A DNA stretch of 64,000 bases, from contig OX352762.1 of assembly GCA_947095585.1 (NCBI GenBank), positions 8,411,969 through 8,475,968 on the forward strand, written 5' to 3'. A program made the translations under genes and the position numbers. Source of the DNA: Nephrocerus scutellatus. Its lineage: Eukaryota > Arthropoda > Insecta > Diptera > Pipunculidae. The notes below the pieces were generated by a model that had not been told where the DNA came from, did no database searches, and saw only the letters and a list, made by a program, of their open reading frames with translations. Below, in pieces: positions 46,111-57,370 of the stretch; positions within the stretch are counted from its first letter, which is position 1, and each line of letters begins with the position of its first letter.

Positions 46111-47060
46111 CCAACTGTGAAAACTTTGTTACACCAGACATTCAATAATCATATAGCGTTATTTCCCCCTCTGTTCAACTCCACGACCTTCCTTTGTTTA
46201 ATTAATAATTAGTGCACAAATTATTCCAATTGATGATTAAAGCGCTTATTTTCTTTGTTCGGAATGCATTTTCTGTAATATTTGTAGGAATAGGTAGAAG
46301 GTAAAACTAAACGGACGGGAAAGCGATCTTGGCAGCAACTGCAGTGTACGAGAGTACTCATTAAAGCTTTTATTAGCTGCTGTCGTAAAAAATCGAAATC
46401 ACATGCAAAACGCATAAAATAAATTCATCCCGTAATAAGGGAGTCCTTCAGGGGAAAGCGAACGGACGGAAACCAACTCAATCCAACCGTTTCGTTGCGT
46501 TGTTGGCTAAGTAAATACACAAAGGTAATACAAATGGTGGTAGGTGCGGTGCGTCCGCCAACATTCACCGACCGTGCAGTTAATACTTGGATCGGATTTT
46601 ACAAACTTTAATTAAAAAACTTTTACTCCCCTGTAATGCAAATATATATGTATCGGTTTCTTGGTGGAAGAAGAGCGATTGCAGCTGTTGCGCTTTGTAT
46701 TACACGATGAACGTGTAGCACACCTCTGGAAGCAAGGAGAACAAATTCGATTTTAATATTAAATGAAAGTTTTCATCCCACTGCAAATGGAGTCATTTCG
46801 AGGATTACCGAAAGTTTGCTTAGTGCTCAATAAACGCTGATTAAAAAGTGCAAGTAACCCTTAATGCATAAACTGTTGTTCTTTTTGGTTTTAATTTTAT
46901 TGAAAAAGTTTAAATAACTCAAGCGAACTTATGGATTCTGAGTTGATGACTCTCTGGAAGTCTGCGAATCTAAATAGTTATTACAATTTTTTTAAACTAA
47001 ATTCCAATTTTTAATTTTTGCTTTAAAACTTACGCAATACGAGTACGAGAAAGAAAGAAA
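46111..47060. other. No recognised feature
   Basis: No motif was found in the frames present. Confidence 0.4.
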
Positions 47061-47077
47061 GAAACTTCAGAACTCAG

Positions 47078-47450
47078 AAATGAAATGAAATGAAATGAAA
47101 TGAGAGCTGAAATGAAATGAAATGAGAGCTAAAATGAAATGAAATGAAATGAAATGAAATGAAATGAAATGAAATGAAATGAAATGAAATGAAATGAAAT
47201 GGAATGAAATGAAATGAAATGAAATGGAATGGAATGAAATGAAATGAGAGCTGAAATGAAATGAAATGAAATGAGAGCTGAAATGAAATGAAATGAGAGC
47301 TGAAATGAAATGAAATGAAATGAAATGAAATGAAATGAAATGAAATGAAATGAAATGAAATGAAATGAAGTGAAATGAAATGAAATGAAATGAAATGAAA
47401 TGAAATGGAATGAAATGAAATGAGAGCTGAAATGAAATGAAATGAAATGT
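47078..47450. repeat. Pentanucleotide microsatellite (GAAAT)n, about 370 bp
   Basis: It is almost pure GAAAT repetition with six interspersed GAGAGCT interruptions. Both long minus-strand frames here (repetitive SFHFI) are products of the repeat. Confidence 0.97.
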
Positions 47451-47639
47451 TTCTGTTACTTTCGGTGGCACAACCGCAGAGTTTAGTTCCGTAAGTCCAC
47501 ATTGGCTTTTAAGGCAGCGACCCATTAACCACATCATATGGAGGAAATGCTGCGAAGATATTGCTGAAATGCCAGTAGCGGCACGAATCCATACACTCGC
47601 TTAAGATCAGACAAATTGTGTAGGTTTACCAAAAAAAAG

Positions 47640-48600
47640 AATGATGACACCTACACGTCGGATTGGGAGGATACACTCAAAATCCTGCATGCTTCAGGTA
47701 TATTTCCCAAGTTCGTCTACTCGTGCATCACACTCGTACCCGAACGCATCTGACCAAACGGTCTGCATTGCTAGTAGAGTAAATAGTATTTCCGGCAAAA
47801 TCTGCAGTCCGTATAAGGTTATATAGGCAGTAGGCTCCTTAAAAGATTTTAAGCCTCCGGTGGTGATGGTAGCGCTTCTACAGAAGGCAATTATCACATC
47901 AAGTCCGCCATCGAACGAGTCACTAGGGCCATGTGAGCCAGTAGACGTCTCTACGGCAGATTTTGGGATCTAAATCCTAAAATGATACACTGGATGTATA
48001 CTATGATGATGAGACCCATCATCACGTACGCTGGCAGTTTGGTAGCCGAAAGTTCTTGAATGGACAACGGCAAATAAGCGTTAGAAGCTTCAAAGAATTG
48101 GCTGTCTCAGTATCACGGGTGCCACGCTTATACCTACTATACCACAGCATTAGAAGCTGTCGTAGGGCTTTCACCACTGCAAACCGAAGATGACCGCTAT
48201 ATGCGCTATTAAGCTGCAGCTAGAATAAAAAGTACAAACCAGGTGACCGTGTGGGACACCTAACAATTCTTGAAAGATGTTGATGGAGATAATGTTCTGC
48301 ACTAACCTCGACATTATGGTCAGGGAGTACTGTTTCGACAGGTTATTTAAGATAGCAATATTGGACCGTGCAGATTGGTCTAATGGTGTTCCGGCACTGG
48401 ACGCTAGAGGTATGGTCTTGTACACAGATGGACGGTTTTCCAGGCGGAAGCCATTGAGATCTGCGCTATGATTAACTTTAGATTAACCTCAGATACCCAG
48501 GCACCACTTAAAGTGCTGTCGTCCAACTTAATGGACTCAAAATTAGTTAAATGCTGCTACGATGCACTGCAATCACTTGCCATCCTTCATTTCAAGCAAC
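47640..48600 (+). pseudogene. R1/LOA-type LINE relic: RT thumb to RNase H
   Basis: In broken plus frames: LNPKMIHWMYTMMMRPIITY near 47965-48025, LAVSVSRVPRLYL near 48102-48140, a region with LSPLQTEDDRYM, then VPALDARGMVLYTDG (RNase H start with TDG, about 48390-48430). FQAEAIEICAM with its Glu follows (about 48440-48470), then MDSKLVKCCYDALQSLA (48528-48580). The sequence then switches to another element (next entry). All in pieces; inactive. Confidence 0.7.
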
Positions 48601-49900
48601 AAACCCTTGCCAACTTTCTCGATATAGAAGGCGCCTTTAACAATGTCCACATTGATGTCATTCAGGAGGCTCTTACTCAGTTAGGGGTGGATCAACTCCT
48701 AGTACGGTGCTCCATGCTAGGTAGCATGGTGATCCATGACAATATGGGCAGTAGCAATATTACCAAATCAGTCGACATAGGCACTCCCCAGGGAGGGGTG
48801 ATATCACACCTACTGTGGCGAAAGTTGTTGCGTTGACTACGTGCTGATACTTGTGGCAGGACAGTACCCTTCCGTGATTAGTGAGGTCATGGAAAGGGCT
48901 CTAGGCAGGGTTAGCTCCTCGGCTACCGGATGTGGCCTGGGAGTTAACTCTGGCAAAACTGGTCTGGTCTGGTGGCCGGCGATTAATAAAAAGTTCAATG
49001 CCAGCAAACTAATTAGGATACAAAGATAACGATGCGGCGTGCATAGCGGTCCGACTCAGAGAATATTGATGGTTTGTTCCCAAACCAATATTGCAAAAAT
49101 TGTTACCAAAGGAGATGAAACTATCTTCAGCTGACTACTGCAGTCCTAAACTTCACTTCAATCTTAGCTTTGCTGTAGAGTTTCCAGCTCGAGAAAATTG
49201 GAAAGACGGGAGAGCTGTGGGGCTTTTCGATGTAACTCTATTCACAAATGGATCCAAGATGAGTAATGAAGTCTTTGCTTGAGTTTACTCTGAAAACCGT
49301 AACCTTGCAAGGTTCTACAAGCTACACGACTCTTTCAGAGATCTTAACGATAAGAGACGCATGCATGGCCCTATCTTACAATACCGTAATAGTGGCCAGA
49401 GTTGGCATTTGTGTAGACAGCCAATCCGCTATCAATGCCATTATTGCGACAAGCAACAAATCTAAGTTCGTCTGGCAGTGCCAGATCGAACTGGATTCGA
49501 AAAGCTAATGCATAGACTTGACCCTAGTTTGGGTGCCGGGATACAACGACATTGACGGTAATTGAAAAGCAGACGTACTGGCGAAGAATGGCATTACACT
49601 GGATACGAACTGTGCTGAGCCAGTCTACTGTCCTGAGCCAGTCTACTGTCCTTTGAGCTCCGCCAGGGAACGTGTTCCTTCCTTCCGCACCACCAAAGCA
49701 CAGCTCAGATGGAGTAATTTGAGTAAATACACTACGTCGAGAGCGATGTGGCCTTCCTTTAATAAAAAGAAAAGCTGAACTCCAGATATCCAGAGTGGTT
49801 GGCATAATCACGGGCCACTGGCCGGTGGGCAGCCACACTGGGAATCTCTACAAGCAGGAGCTGCTTGGATGTGGATAAGAAAGAAACTCTCATTCATTTT
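48600..49900 (+). pseudogene. LOA-type LINE relic: RT palm to RNase H
   Basis: RT starts abruptly at TLANFLDIEGAFNNV (motif A, about 48607-48650). Then come LTQLGVDQLLVRC and SVDIGTPQGGVIS (motif B, about 48770-48800). The catalytic YADD is degraded to DYVL near 48835 before LILVAGQYPSVIS. The C-terminal part has AVEFPARENWKDGRAVG, and its RNase H start LFTNGSKM has Asn in place of catalytic Asp. ICVDSQSAINAI and LVWVPGYNDIDGN are readable near 49410-49560. Stops and deletions are frequent. Confidence 0.82.
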
Positions 49901-51280
49901 TTTTTGCAAGTGTCACTCTACCTACCTATGAACCAACTACTGTTTCTTGAATTCTTTAGCTTCAATTTTATCTTTTTCATTGTGATCTGATATTCTCTTT
50001 TACTTATACTGTGTTTCCATCATTTACTTTCTGCTCTTCCTGGCCATACTCGTAACAAACAGAGTGTAATGTAATTAACAGCGCTTTCGCTGGAACCAGA
50101 CGAAAACCAGAGAACGCTGTAGAAATGGTACACCAAACCTTCACGGTACCCAGCAAATCGAAAGCGCTGTAAATAAATGAGATGTTTTTATTGACAGCTG
50201 AGCTCCAAGAACGCATAAAACTAAACTTAATTATGTGCAACGAGGATTGACGGTTGACTCCACACCCATTTAAAAACATCTCATGCATATTTCGCTAAAC
50301 TCGAGTACACTCCATCCCTACCCCACCAACCCACCCAAAAAACACCCCATATCCACATTTACTGACTATCAGCGTCGCATCTATACCACAAATGACCTCG
50401 ACGTACTCTCTAGCTACAAAAAGTATGTCCTGTTTCTGGCGCACACAATAAACGAAGGATAAATCACCATGTCATACTGATGTCGATCTCTTCATTGATA
50501 AATTGAGAGTGCAAGGAACAGAGGGATGACGATGATAATGATGATAAGGAAGCAACCAGTAAACTTTGATTTGCCACTGGGGCCTGATGGGATGGTTCCA
50601 TTTGATATTAGCGATGAATGTACAATTGTGTGCACATCCATTTACAAGGAATAGTGTCTTCTTTTTTTAAAAACCAGTCCAATAACAAAAGATAGATTTT
50701 TCGATTGCTTCTGCAATTCTTGTTTGGGGTGAATGATTGGAAAAATTCGTTTAATCAACTGAAGTATAAGGAGTAACGCAATTTCAAAGGATTACTTTAC
50801 CGAACGTGTGGGGGTTCGATACAATGTCACAATGAGGTATCAAATGTCCTTTTCGCCTTCGGTTTATTTCACTGCTAAGTGCAGTGGATTTGTGAAGCTT
50901 ATTGCTACAATGGCATTGGTTCAGAAATTAGGGCATCGCATCGAGTGTGTTTGATATTCGCACACCGGGCGTTGGTGGAACCCCCTGTAGTTTTGCTCCT
51001 TTTGGCGACCTTATACCCGGGACATTTGTGTGTAAACATTTAATTGAATAAAGCACGTCGAGTAATTCAAGGAGAAAAATGTTACCACTTACTAGAAAGA
51101 AAGAAAAACAGTCGTTGTTTTGGTTGCACTCAAGGTTACTTTTAACTTTGTATGTATTTTCCGAAGGCTACTAGATTACGATTAACAGATGCATTCCATT
51201 AAAAAAAATTGAAGTACATCTACATCTAATCCTTTGTGATATTCAAAATAGCGGAGAAAATATGAGAAACTTAAAAAAAA
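49901..51280. other. Unassigned intergenic sequence
   Basis: A short ATGATGATAATG-like run lies near 50530. No gene was recognised. Confidence 0.45.
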
Positions 51281-51285
51281 AAATT

Positions 51286-51358
51286 CGATCCTGCCAGGAG
51301 TCGAACCTGGAATCTTCTGATCCGTAGTCAGACGCGTTATCCATTGCGCCACAGGACC
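51286..51358 (-). tRNA. tRNA-Arg (anticodon ACG)
   Basis: The 73-nt cloverleaf begins GGTCCTGTGGCGCAATGGAT and ends CTCCTGGCAGGATCG. The anticodon arm is TCTGACTACGGATCAGA (ACG). A box TGGCGCAATGG and B box GGTTCGACTCC are intact, and a T-run after the 3' end is a Pol III terminator. The acceptor stem pairs fully apart from a G-U type position. Confidence 0.95.
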
Positions 51359-51584
51359 ATATGAGATACAGTGGTCTAAATGACAACTTCACACTGGACA
51401 ACAGAAAACTATTTCTAGTTATGCTCGTCGTTGAATTAAAGCAACTGAGAAATGTTTAAAAATAAATAAATAAAATTAAAATGCAAATATTTAACTAATT
51501 AAAGAAAAAATAATTTCTAGACTTAACAAGTACTGTTTGTAACTAAAATTAACTTCTAAATTGCATTAATCTGCCAAAGTAGTA

Positions 51585-51790
51585 TATACAGGGTGTATCA
51601 GTTAAGGTGTCAAATACTTAAAGGGATAATTCCTTGGTTAATTACGAGAAAAAAAACCTATTGGAATGGGGGTCTATTTTCACCCCCTACGGTGTGCGTA
51701 GCGTTTTTATGCGAAGAAACGTACTCTGTTGACCGTGCATCACTTCACACCCTGTAACTCTTGAACGTTTCTAGTTACAAGGTCACTGTT
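51585..51790. other. Possible transposon end
   Basis: TATATACAGGGTGTATCAGT near 51585-51605 resembles the outer TACAGGGTG end of many mariner-type elements. No matching inverted end was found nearby. Confidence 0.25.
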
Positions 51791-51835
51791 GGTTTTTTGA
51801 CGTGACAACGTCTCAATACAAGGGGGGTGCATGTT

Positions 51836-52075
51836 CAAAAAGTAAAATGTTAAGTGAGACAATGTTAAGTGATAAAGTTCTCACACTGTTAAGTGAGACA
51901 CTGTTAGGTAATACAGTGCTCACAATGTTAATTGAAACACTGTTAAGTAATACAGTGCTCACACTGTTAAGTATGCAGTGCTCACACTGTTAAGTATACA
52001 GTGCTCACAATGTTAAGTGACACACTGTTAGGTGATACAGTGCTCACAATGTTAAGTGAGACACTGTTAAATGTC
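51836..52075. repeat. Minisatellite of GTTAAGTGAGACACTGTTA / ACAGTGCTCACA words
   Basis: Irregular units of 20-40 bp: ACACTGTTAAGTGA, TACAGTGCTCACACTG and variants, at least ten occurrences. It runs directly into the 105-bp tandem at 52080. Confidence 0.85.
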
Positions 52076-52079
52076 ACTA

Positions 52080-52345
52080 TTTTGAGAACTAAGCCATTTC
52101 TCTATCGATTCGTATGAAATTCGGTATGTAGGACTAAGATGCGACTATAAGACTTGTTCTATGAAAATTCTGGAATATGGTCATTATGGTGTGGATTTTC
52201 AGGAACAAAGCAATTCGTTTGAAATTAGGTATGTAGGACTAAGATGCGACTATAAGACTTGTTCCCATGGAAATTGTGGAATATGGTCCTTATGGTCTGG
52301 AATTTCGGGAACAAAGTAATTTCTCAAGCGATTGAACAGTAAACA
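52080..52345. repeat. Tandem repeat, period 105 bp, same family as 23145-23450
   Basis: GTATGTAGGACTAAGATGCG then ACTATAAGACTTGTTC recurs at 52126 and 52231, with GAAAATTCTGGAATATGGTC in between. Unit content matches the Ptr-intron tandem. Confidence 0.8.
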
Positions 52346-52664
52346 CACAATCGCATGTGTGTAACTGCCAAATGAAAATAATAATAATTTAGTTTCAAAT
52401 GTATGGACGAATTATAAAATTTACACACGGTTTTTACAGATTATTAGTTAGGCTCGGCAACTTTTGGTTATAAAATTGTGGATTCTTAACCGAGCAGACC
52501 AACTGATAGAAGATCTGCCCGAACTCAACCACTATTTTGTATGCGCTGAAATCAGCAAATATAAGTAATTACATACCAGGCGACAGTCTTTAAACTTGCG
52601 CAACTAACATTTCTGGTTGTAATCCGCAGTCAGCGGCGGTCTGTAAACCGCGTCAGTACCCTCC

Positions 52665-53060
52665 CCGGCTCGCTGTCGTGCCTTGTGCTTATAGACCTTC
52701 CGCATTCCCCTCTCCGCTGTCGTGCCTTGTGCTTATAGACCTTCAGCATTCCCCTCTCCGATGTCATGCCTTGTGCTTATAAAACTTCAGCATTCCCCGC
52801 CCCTCGTTGTCTTGCCTCGTGCTTATAGACCTTCAGCATTCCCCGCCCCTCGTTGTCATGACTTGTGCTTATAGACCTTCAGGATTCCCCTCTTCATTGT
52901 CGTGCCTTGTGCTTATAGACCTTCAACATTCCCCGGCATGCTGTCTCGACTCGTGCTTATAGACCTTCAGCATTCCCTACCTGGCTATCGTGCCTCGTGC
53001 TTATAGACCTTCAGCATTCCCTTCTCCCCTGTCATGACTTGTGCTTTTAGGCCTTTTACA
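52665..53060. repeat. Minisatellite, period 44-49 bp, about eight units
   Basis: CCTTGTGCTTATAGACCTTC then AGCATTCCCC recurs at 52681, 52725, 52769, 52815 and onward to about 53040. It abuts the 3' end of the LINE relic at 53060-54060. Confidence 0.92.
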
Positions 53061-54060
53061 TATGGAGCCAAGAATTCTTTGTAAGCCGTTCCTTTCGAAC
53101 GAGGCTAGCTTATGTCCTATATCCCCTATATCCCCTGGTGGGTCCTATGGCCTCTACTACGCCTACGCACCATAGCGAGCGGTTCCTAGCAAAGAGCTTC
53201 AGCTCTCTCCAACTCTTCCCCGATGGCCGTGACTCCTCCTCAACTGTTCTGAGCTATGTATTTCTCGGGCGACCCATTTTTCTACCATCCTGAGATAACG
53301 GATCCCATTGCATTGCGTAGTGTGCTATGGAACTGTCGCCTTTTCAGAGTGTATGACCAATCCACTGCCACTTCCGTCGTTGGACGGTTGTGCCTATTGG
53401 TTCCTGACCCGTTCTCTGGTGAAGAGAGAGAGAGAGATACGGTTAGGCCAGAAAACCCTTAAGATGTTCCGTAGGTTTTGCAATCTTTTTGTGATAGTAG
53501 CGGTCATCTTCCAAGTACTGCACCCATACAACAGCACAGATTTAACATTTGAATGGAACAGTCGCAGCTTGGTGTTTAAGCTGATCGCATTGCTTCGCCA
53601 TATCATGGACATCATTTCAAACATTGATTTTGCTTTGCCGATTCGGTTGACAATGTCCTGTTCGGTTCCACCTACGGTCGAGACAATACTCCGGCTGTCC
53701 AGCAATGTTAACTTGAGCTACTGAGTTAGTACCGATGTTGATGATTTTGGCAGTATTAATCTTCAAACTCGCAACATTTGCCTCCCTTTCCACAATTGTT
53801 GTCATTTGGTGCAGCTCCATAATCCTGTGTAAGAGTAAACAAACGTCGTCAGCGTAGTCCAGATGTTTGAGTTGAGTTGTAAGAGTCCAACGAATTCCTC
53901 CGTTTCCAGTAGACAAAGCTGCGCGAAGTACATCGCTCATCACCAACAAAAAAAGTATCGGCGATAGAATGCAACCTTGCCGTACCCCACTTAGGATCTC
54001 GAATTCCTCTGACAGCTTGCTTCTATGCATCACATGACATGCAGCAGCGGCACTGCTCAT
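53060..54060 (-). pseudogene. RTE-like LINE (family B): RT palm to C-terminus
   Basis: Reading leftward: KLSEEFEILSGVRQGCILSP, ILFLLVMSDVLRAALSTGNG and RWTLTTQLKHLDYADDVCLL keep motif B and the YADD box in one 147-codon frame (54060-53617). A shift follows near 53690. Next are TEQDIVNRIGKAKSMFEMMS, MIWRSNAISLNTKLRLFHSN and VKSVLLYGCSTWKMT, then a broken C-terminal KWQWIGHTL near 53370. It lacks the N-terminal half. It is the best-preserved family B copy. Confidence 0.85.
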
Positions 54061-55740
54061 AAGTGAAGGACTATTTGAAGGAAGCTAAGCACTAATCAGC
54101 AACTAAAGCTGCTACAACTGTTTCTTAAAACTGTTTTTAAAAACATCAAGATCTACCACTAATTAGCACCAACCAACGAGGTGTAACTAAATTTTCCTAA
54201 AGGACTCATCTCACTGGCGTAGGAAGTAATTTCTCTTGATGACTCTTAAAGGAACTCACTTCAGTTTGAGTATTTGATGAGGAGGAGAGAAATAATGACA
54301 AAATGCAGAAGCTAAGTTAAGCCATCACACTTGAGAAGTAAATGTCGATAAAAAAAACACTTAACGAACAACATTATTAAGAGAGAGAGAGAGAAAGATA
54401 GCGACAGAGAAGTTAATGAGTCATAAATGCCATTAGACACTTCACAGCTGAACTAAAGTAGGGTAAGCATAAACCTTGAAGCAGTTCCCAGTTTGGCGAC
54501 AGTGTAAGCTAACAAGAGAAAAAATAATTAAACTGCATTTGACAGATTTACCATCTAAAGACAAGGTGACACGAGCGCGAGTAAAAGAAAATTAAAAATG
54601 TCAAATTGTCAATTAATTAAATCGAAAGCTACCCACCCACGCGCACAAACACACAACTAGATTACTTGCCTCCCTAATCCCAAGATGTTTGTTCGAAATT
54701 CCCATTTTATCCTTTCGATCATCCAAATGCAAAGAATTGAGTTGTCCTGTTGGTCGCCACAGTACGTGTGTCCTTTCTTGTCATTCGCAACGAACGCTCT
54801 ACACACAAACACACTCCCACTCACAGGAAATAAATCTTATTTTACAAAATGGCTTAATGTTTGGTCGTCCTTACAGTTTATTATCCTTAAAATGCATTCA
54901 TTAGAGATGAATTTTTGTTGTCATCCTTCTGCAGAAGACAAAAAAAAATCGCGCAAGCGATGTGCAGAGCTTCGAAGCGTATCCAATGGATTTGTTGTAA
55001 GAAGCGCGTCGTACAAAGGACTGACATGGCAGGAGGAGTGAACTTCCGCTCGTTGCATCTTTAGCAGTTACTTTGCTCTGAGGATATTTTACAAGTTATG
55101 TGCGAGCAAATATTCCTTATACGGAACAAATAGCATCGTCAGACGCATAGACGCTCGCTCCAAACTGGATAAAGTGTAAGTTATGACCGAGATACATTTT
55201 TTTTAGAAATTTTGCCAATGCATTAACTTCAGCTAAGCATCCAATTTTCAAGAGAAGAGCTAAAATCAACATGGCCCAATGAGTCTGTTCATTCTATTTT
55301 CAAAGGGGAGATCCGATTGTTGGCCATTTATTTTCATTTTGAAGTTTTTTTTGTAAATATATCCTATTGAAGCCTGAATTTTAATTGGTTTTGTATTTTA
55401 AATTTGCAAAATTTTGAATTTTCTTCCGCTAGAATAAGATGATACTTCTAAGCAGGACTATATCATTTCAGCCAATAACCTAAAGGCTATATGCGCTTCT
55501 AAGACACACCTCTAATTTTCTCGTTTGCAGAAAGGTACCCATAAAAAGTTTTAAAAGAAGCTTCCAAACATTACGGCAAACCATGTTTATTCTTAGTCAG
55601 TTCTTTAAAGGCAAGCTGTTATGGAATATGCTCGGACAGTATTGTTTCAGAGCACCTTTCTTATTTACTTGCCGTTCCAATGCCTTGTGCTTTGTTTGAT
55701 CCGTCCGTATACCCCTTTATGGCTCCCGGATGTATTTAGT
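54061..55740. other. Unassigned, with a GA microsatellite
   Basis: A (GA)n run lies at 54381-54396. A 118-codon frame at 54685-55041 has no recognisable motif. Confidence 0.4.
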
Positions 55741-55741
55741 A

Positions 55742-57370
55742 TTAAATTTTAAAGATCTGAATTCTTTCCTGGTGCGGTTGCAAGGAGCGGCAGGCCAAGC
55801 ATACGTTAGAAGAGTGGCATGGACCAGTACGCCCAGAGTTTAGAGATCCCAAACTGATTGACATTGGCTCGAAATCGGGATTTTTTGCGGGTTGTAGAGA
55901 CAAATACAATGATGGCTGCAGAGAAATAGAGACGTACGGACGGATGTTCTTCAGCTCTCTCGAGCTCTTCACCGATTCTTCCTCGATTGTTCTACGCCAT
56001 TTACTTCTATGGCGTCCCACTGACCCACTGACTTTTTGAACGGGTTCTATTGCATCGCAATACAATTTCGAAGTGTATGGTCAATCCACTGCTAGTTACG
56101 GCTTCGAATAATAATGTCAATGGATTCCTGACCTGTTCTCGTGGTTGCGGTCCAAACAGATAAGATGTTTCGCAGATATCTATTGACGAACGTTTGTGCA
56201 GCTTCGTTATGACAGCATATAGGACCTTCCACGTGCTGCACCAGAACAGCAGTACGGATTGAATAGTCAAAGCTTGGTCTTTCTTGGTTGTTTCTCCATA
56301 TTTTAGACAATATTTCGAACGCAGCCTTTGCTCTCCCGATTCTACTACTGATGCCTGGTTCCTTCCCATTACTTTCTCTACCGGTTGTCGTGAAATGTTC
56401 ATTTGGATTGATGAAGAAATTCCGATGCTGATCCTTTTTGTTTTCCCCGAATTCAGCTTCTCTATCCAGCCTTGTTTCCATTTAATGGAGATCGATGATC
56501 TTGTAAGCATAAGAGAAAGCATTCATCGTTCCAGTAATCCAGGTGTTTAAGGTTTGTCTGTAAAGTCGCTCTACAAAGCTGCGAGCAGTATATAATTTAT
56601 CATCAAAAAAAAAAAGATTGCTGACACTATGCAGCCCTGCCTAACCCTACTTTGAATTTCAATTTCCTCTGACAGCTTACCTCTGTGTAGGATGTGATAT
56701 TTGGACTCATCGTATGTTGCCTTAATAATAATAATAATAATAATAATCGGCGCGACAGACCATTGCGGTCCAAGGCCTCTAGCTTCTCGCAACCATTTGT
56801 GTTGAGCATGTACATTTTTGCACACAAATGGAAGGAAGGGACCTACAATCCGAACGGCGAATTGAAAAGCTTTCCGTGACAAGTTATTGCTCTCGGAACG
56901 TTTGTCACCCATTCGCGAGAGGTGGGACACCGTGAAAAATACTTTTGGTGTTACTGGGATTCGAACCACGAACCCCCTTCTCAGTAGCCATGCTCATTGC
57001 CCACTGCCTTGATAATAGCAATCAATTTATTTGGGATGCCTCTTCTGTGCAAAGCAAGCCAAATAAATTCGCTATTAACGCTCTCGAATGCCTTTGCAAA
57101 ATTGATGAACAGCAAATGAGGTGATGATCATAATTTAAAGCACTGTTCAATGATTATCCACACAGGAAGATCCAGAGAGAAATCCGGCCTGTTTGGCATC
57201 GAGTGTGTCTTCGAATCGATCAAGGATGATGCCTTTTTCCACTCGTCAGGGAAGCTTTCGGATTCCCAGGATTCCCTCTCTCTATGAGTGGATGCAGTAG
57301 CTCGCATGATATTGTTGGCGCTACTCTTAACAGCTTCTAGGTTCATTCAGTTATCAGAAGCCATCATTTT
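55742..57370 (-). pseudogene. RTE-like LINE (family B), decayed, split by a SINE
   Basis: From the right, motif-A region LLFINFAKAFESVNSEFIWL then ALHRRGIPNKLIAIIK reads at about 57110-57010. The SINE interrupts (56731-57005). RT resumes with YDESKYHILHRGKLSEE and VRQGCIVSAIFFF (about 56710-56605), then the thumb and C-terminal blocks around 56480-55990. The YADD stretch is not readable. It shares block order with 53060-54060. Confidence 0.8.
56731..57005 (-). mobile_element. tRNA-derived SINE inserted in the family B LINE
   Basis: The minus-strand head has GCATGGCTACTGAGAAGG and GTGGTTCGAATCCCAGTAAC (B box). The body includes CACGGTGTCCCACCTCTCGC, GTTTGTGTGCAAAA-type and GGCCTTGGACCGCAATGGTC, ending in a (TTA/ATT)n tail. 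It is flanked by GCCTTAATAATA (56719-56730) and GCCTTGATAATA (57006-57017), a 12-bp duplication with one mismatch. This is the fullest copy in the window. Confidence 0.88.

Noticed and set aside
47067..47537. Two long overlapping minus-strand frames of 142-156 codons with SFHFI repeats
   Set aside because: They are translations of the GAAAT microsatellite; no start context or non-repetitive sequence beyond the edges.
54685..55041. 118-codon plus-strand frame
   Set aside because: No motif, no neighbouring exons, and typical chance length for this composition.
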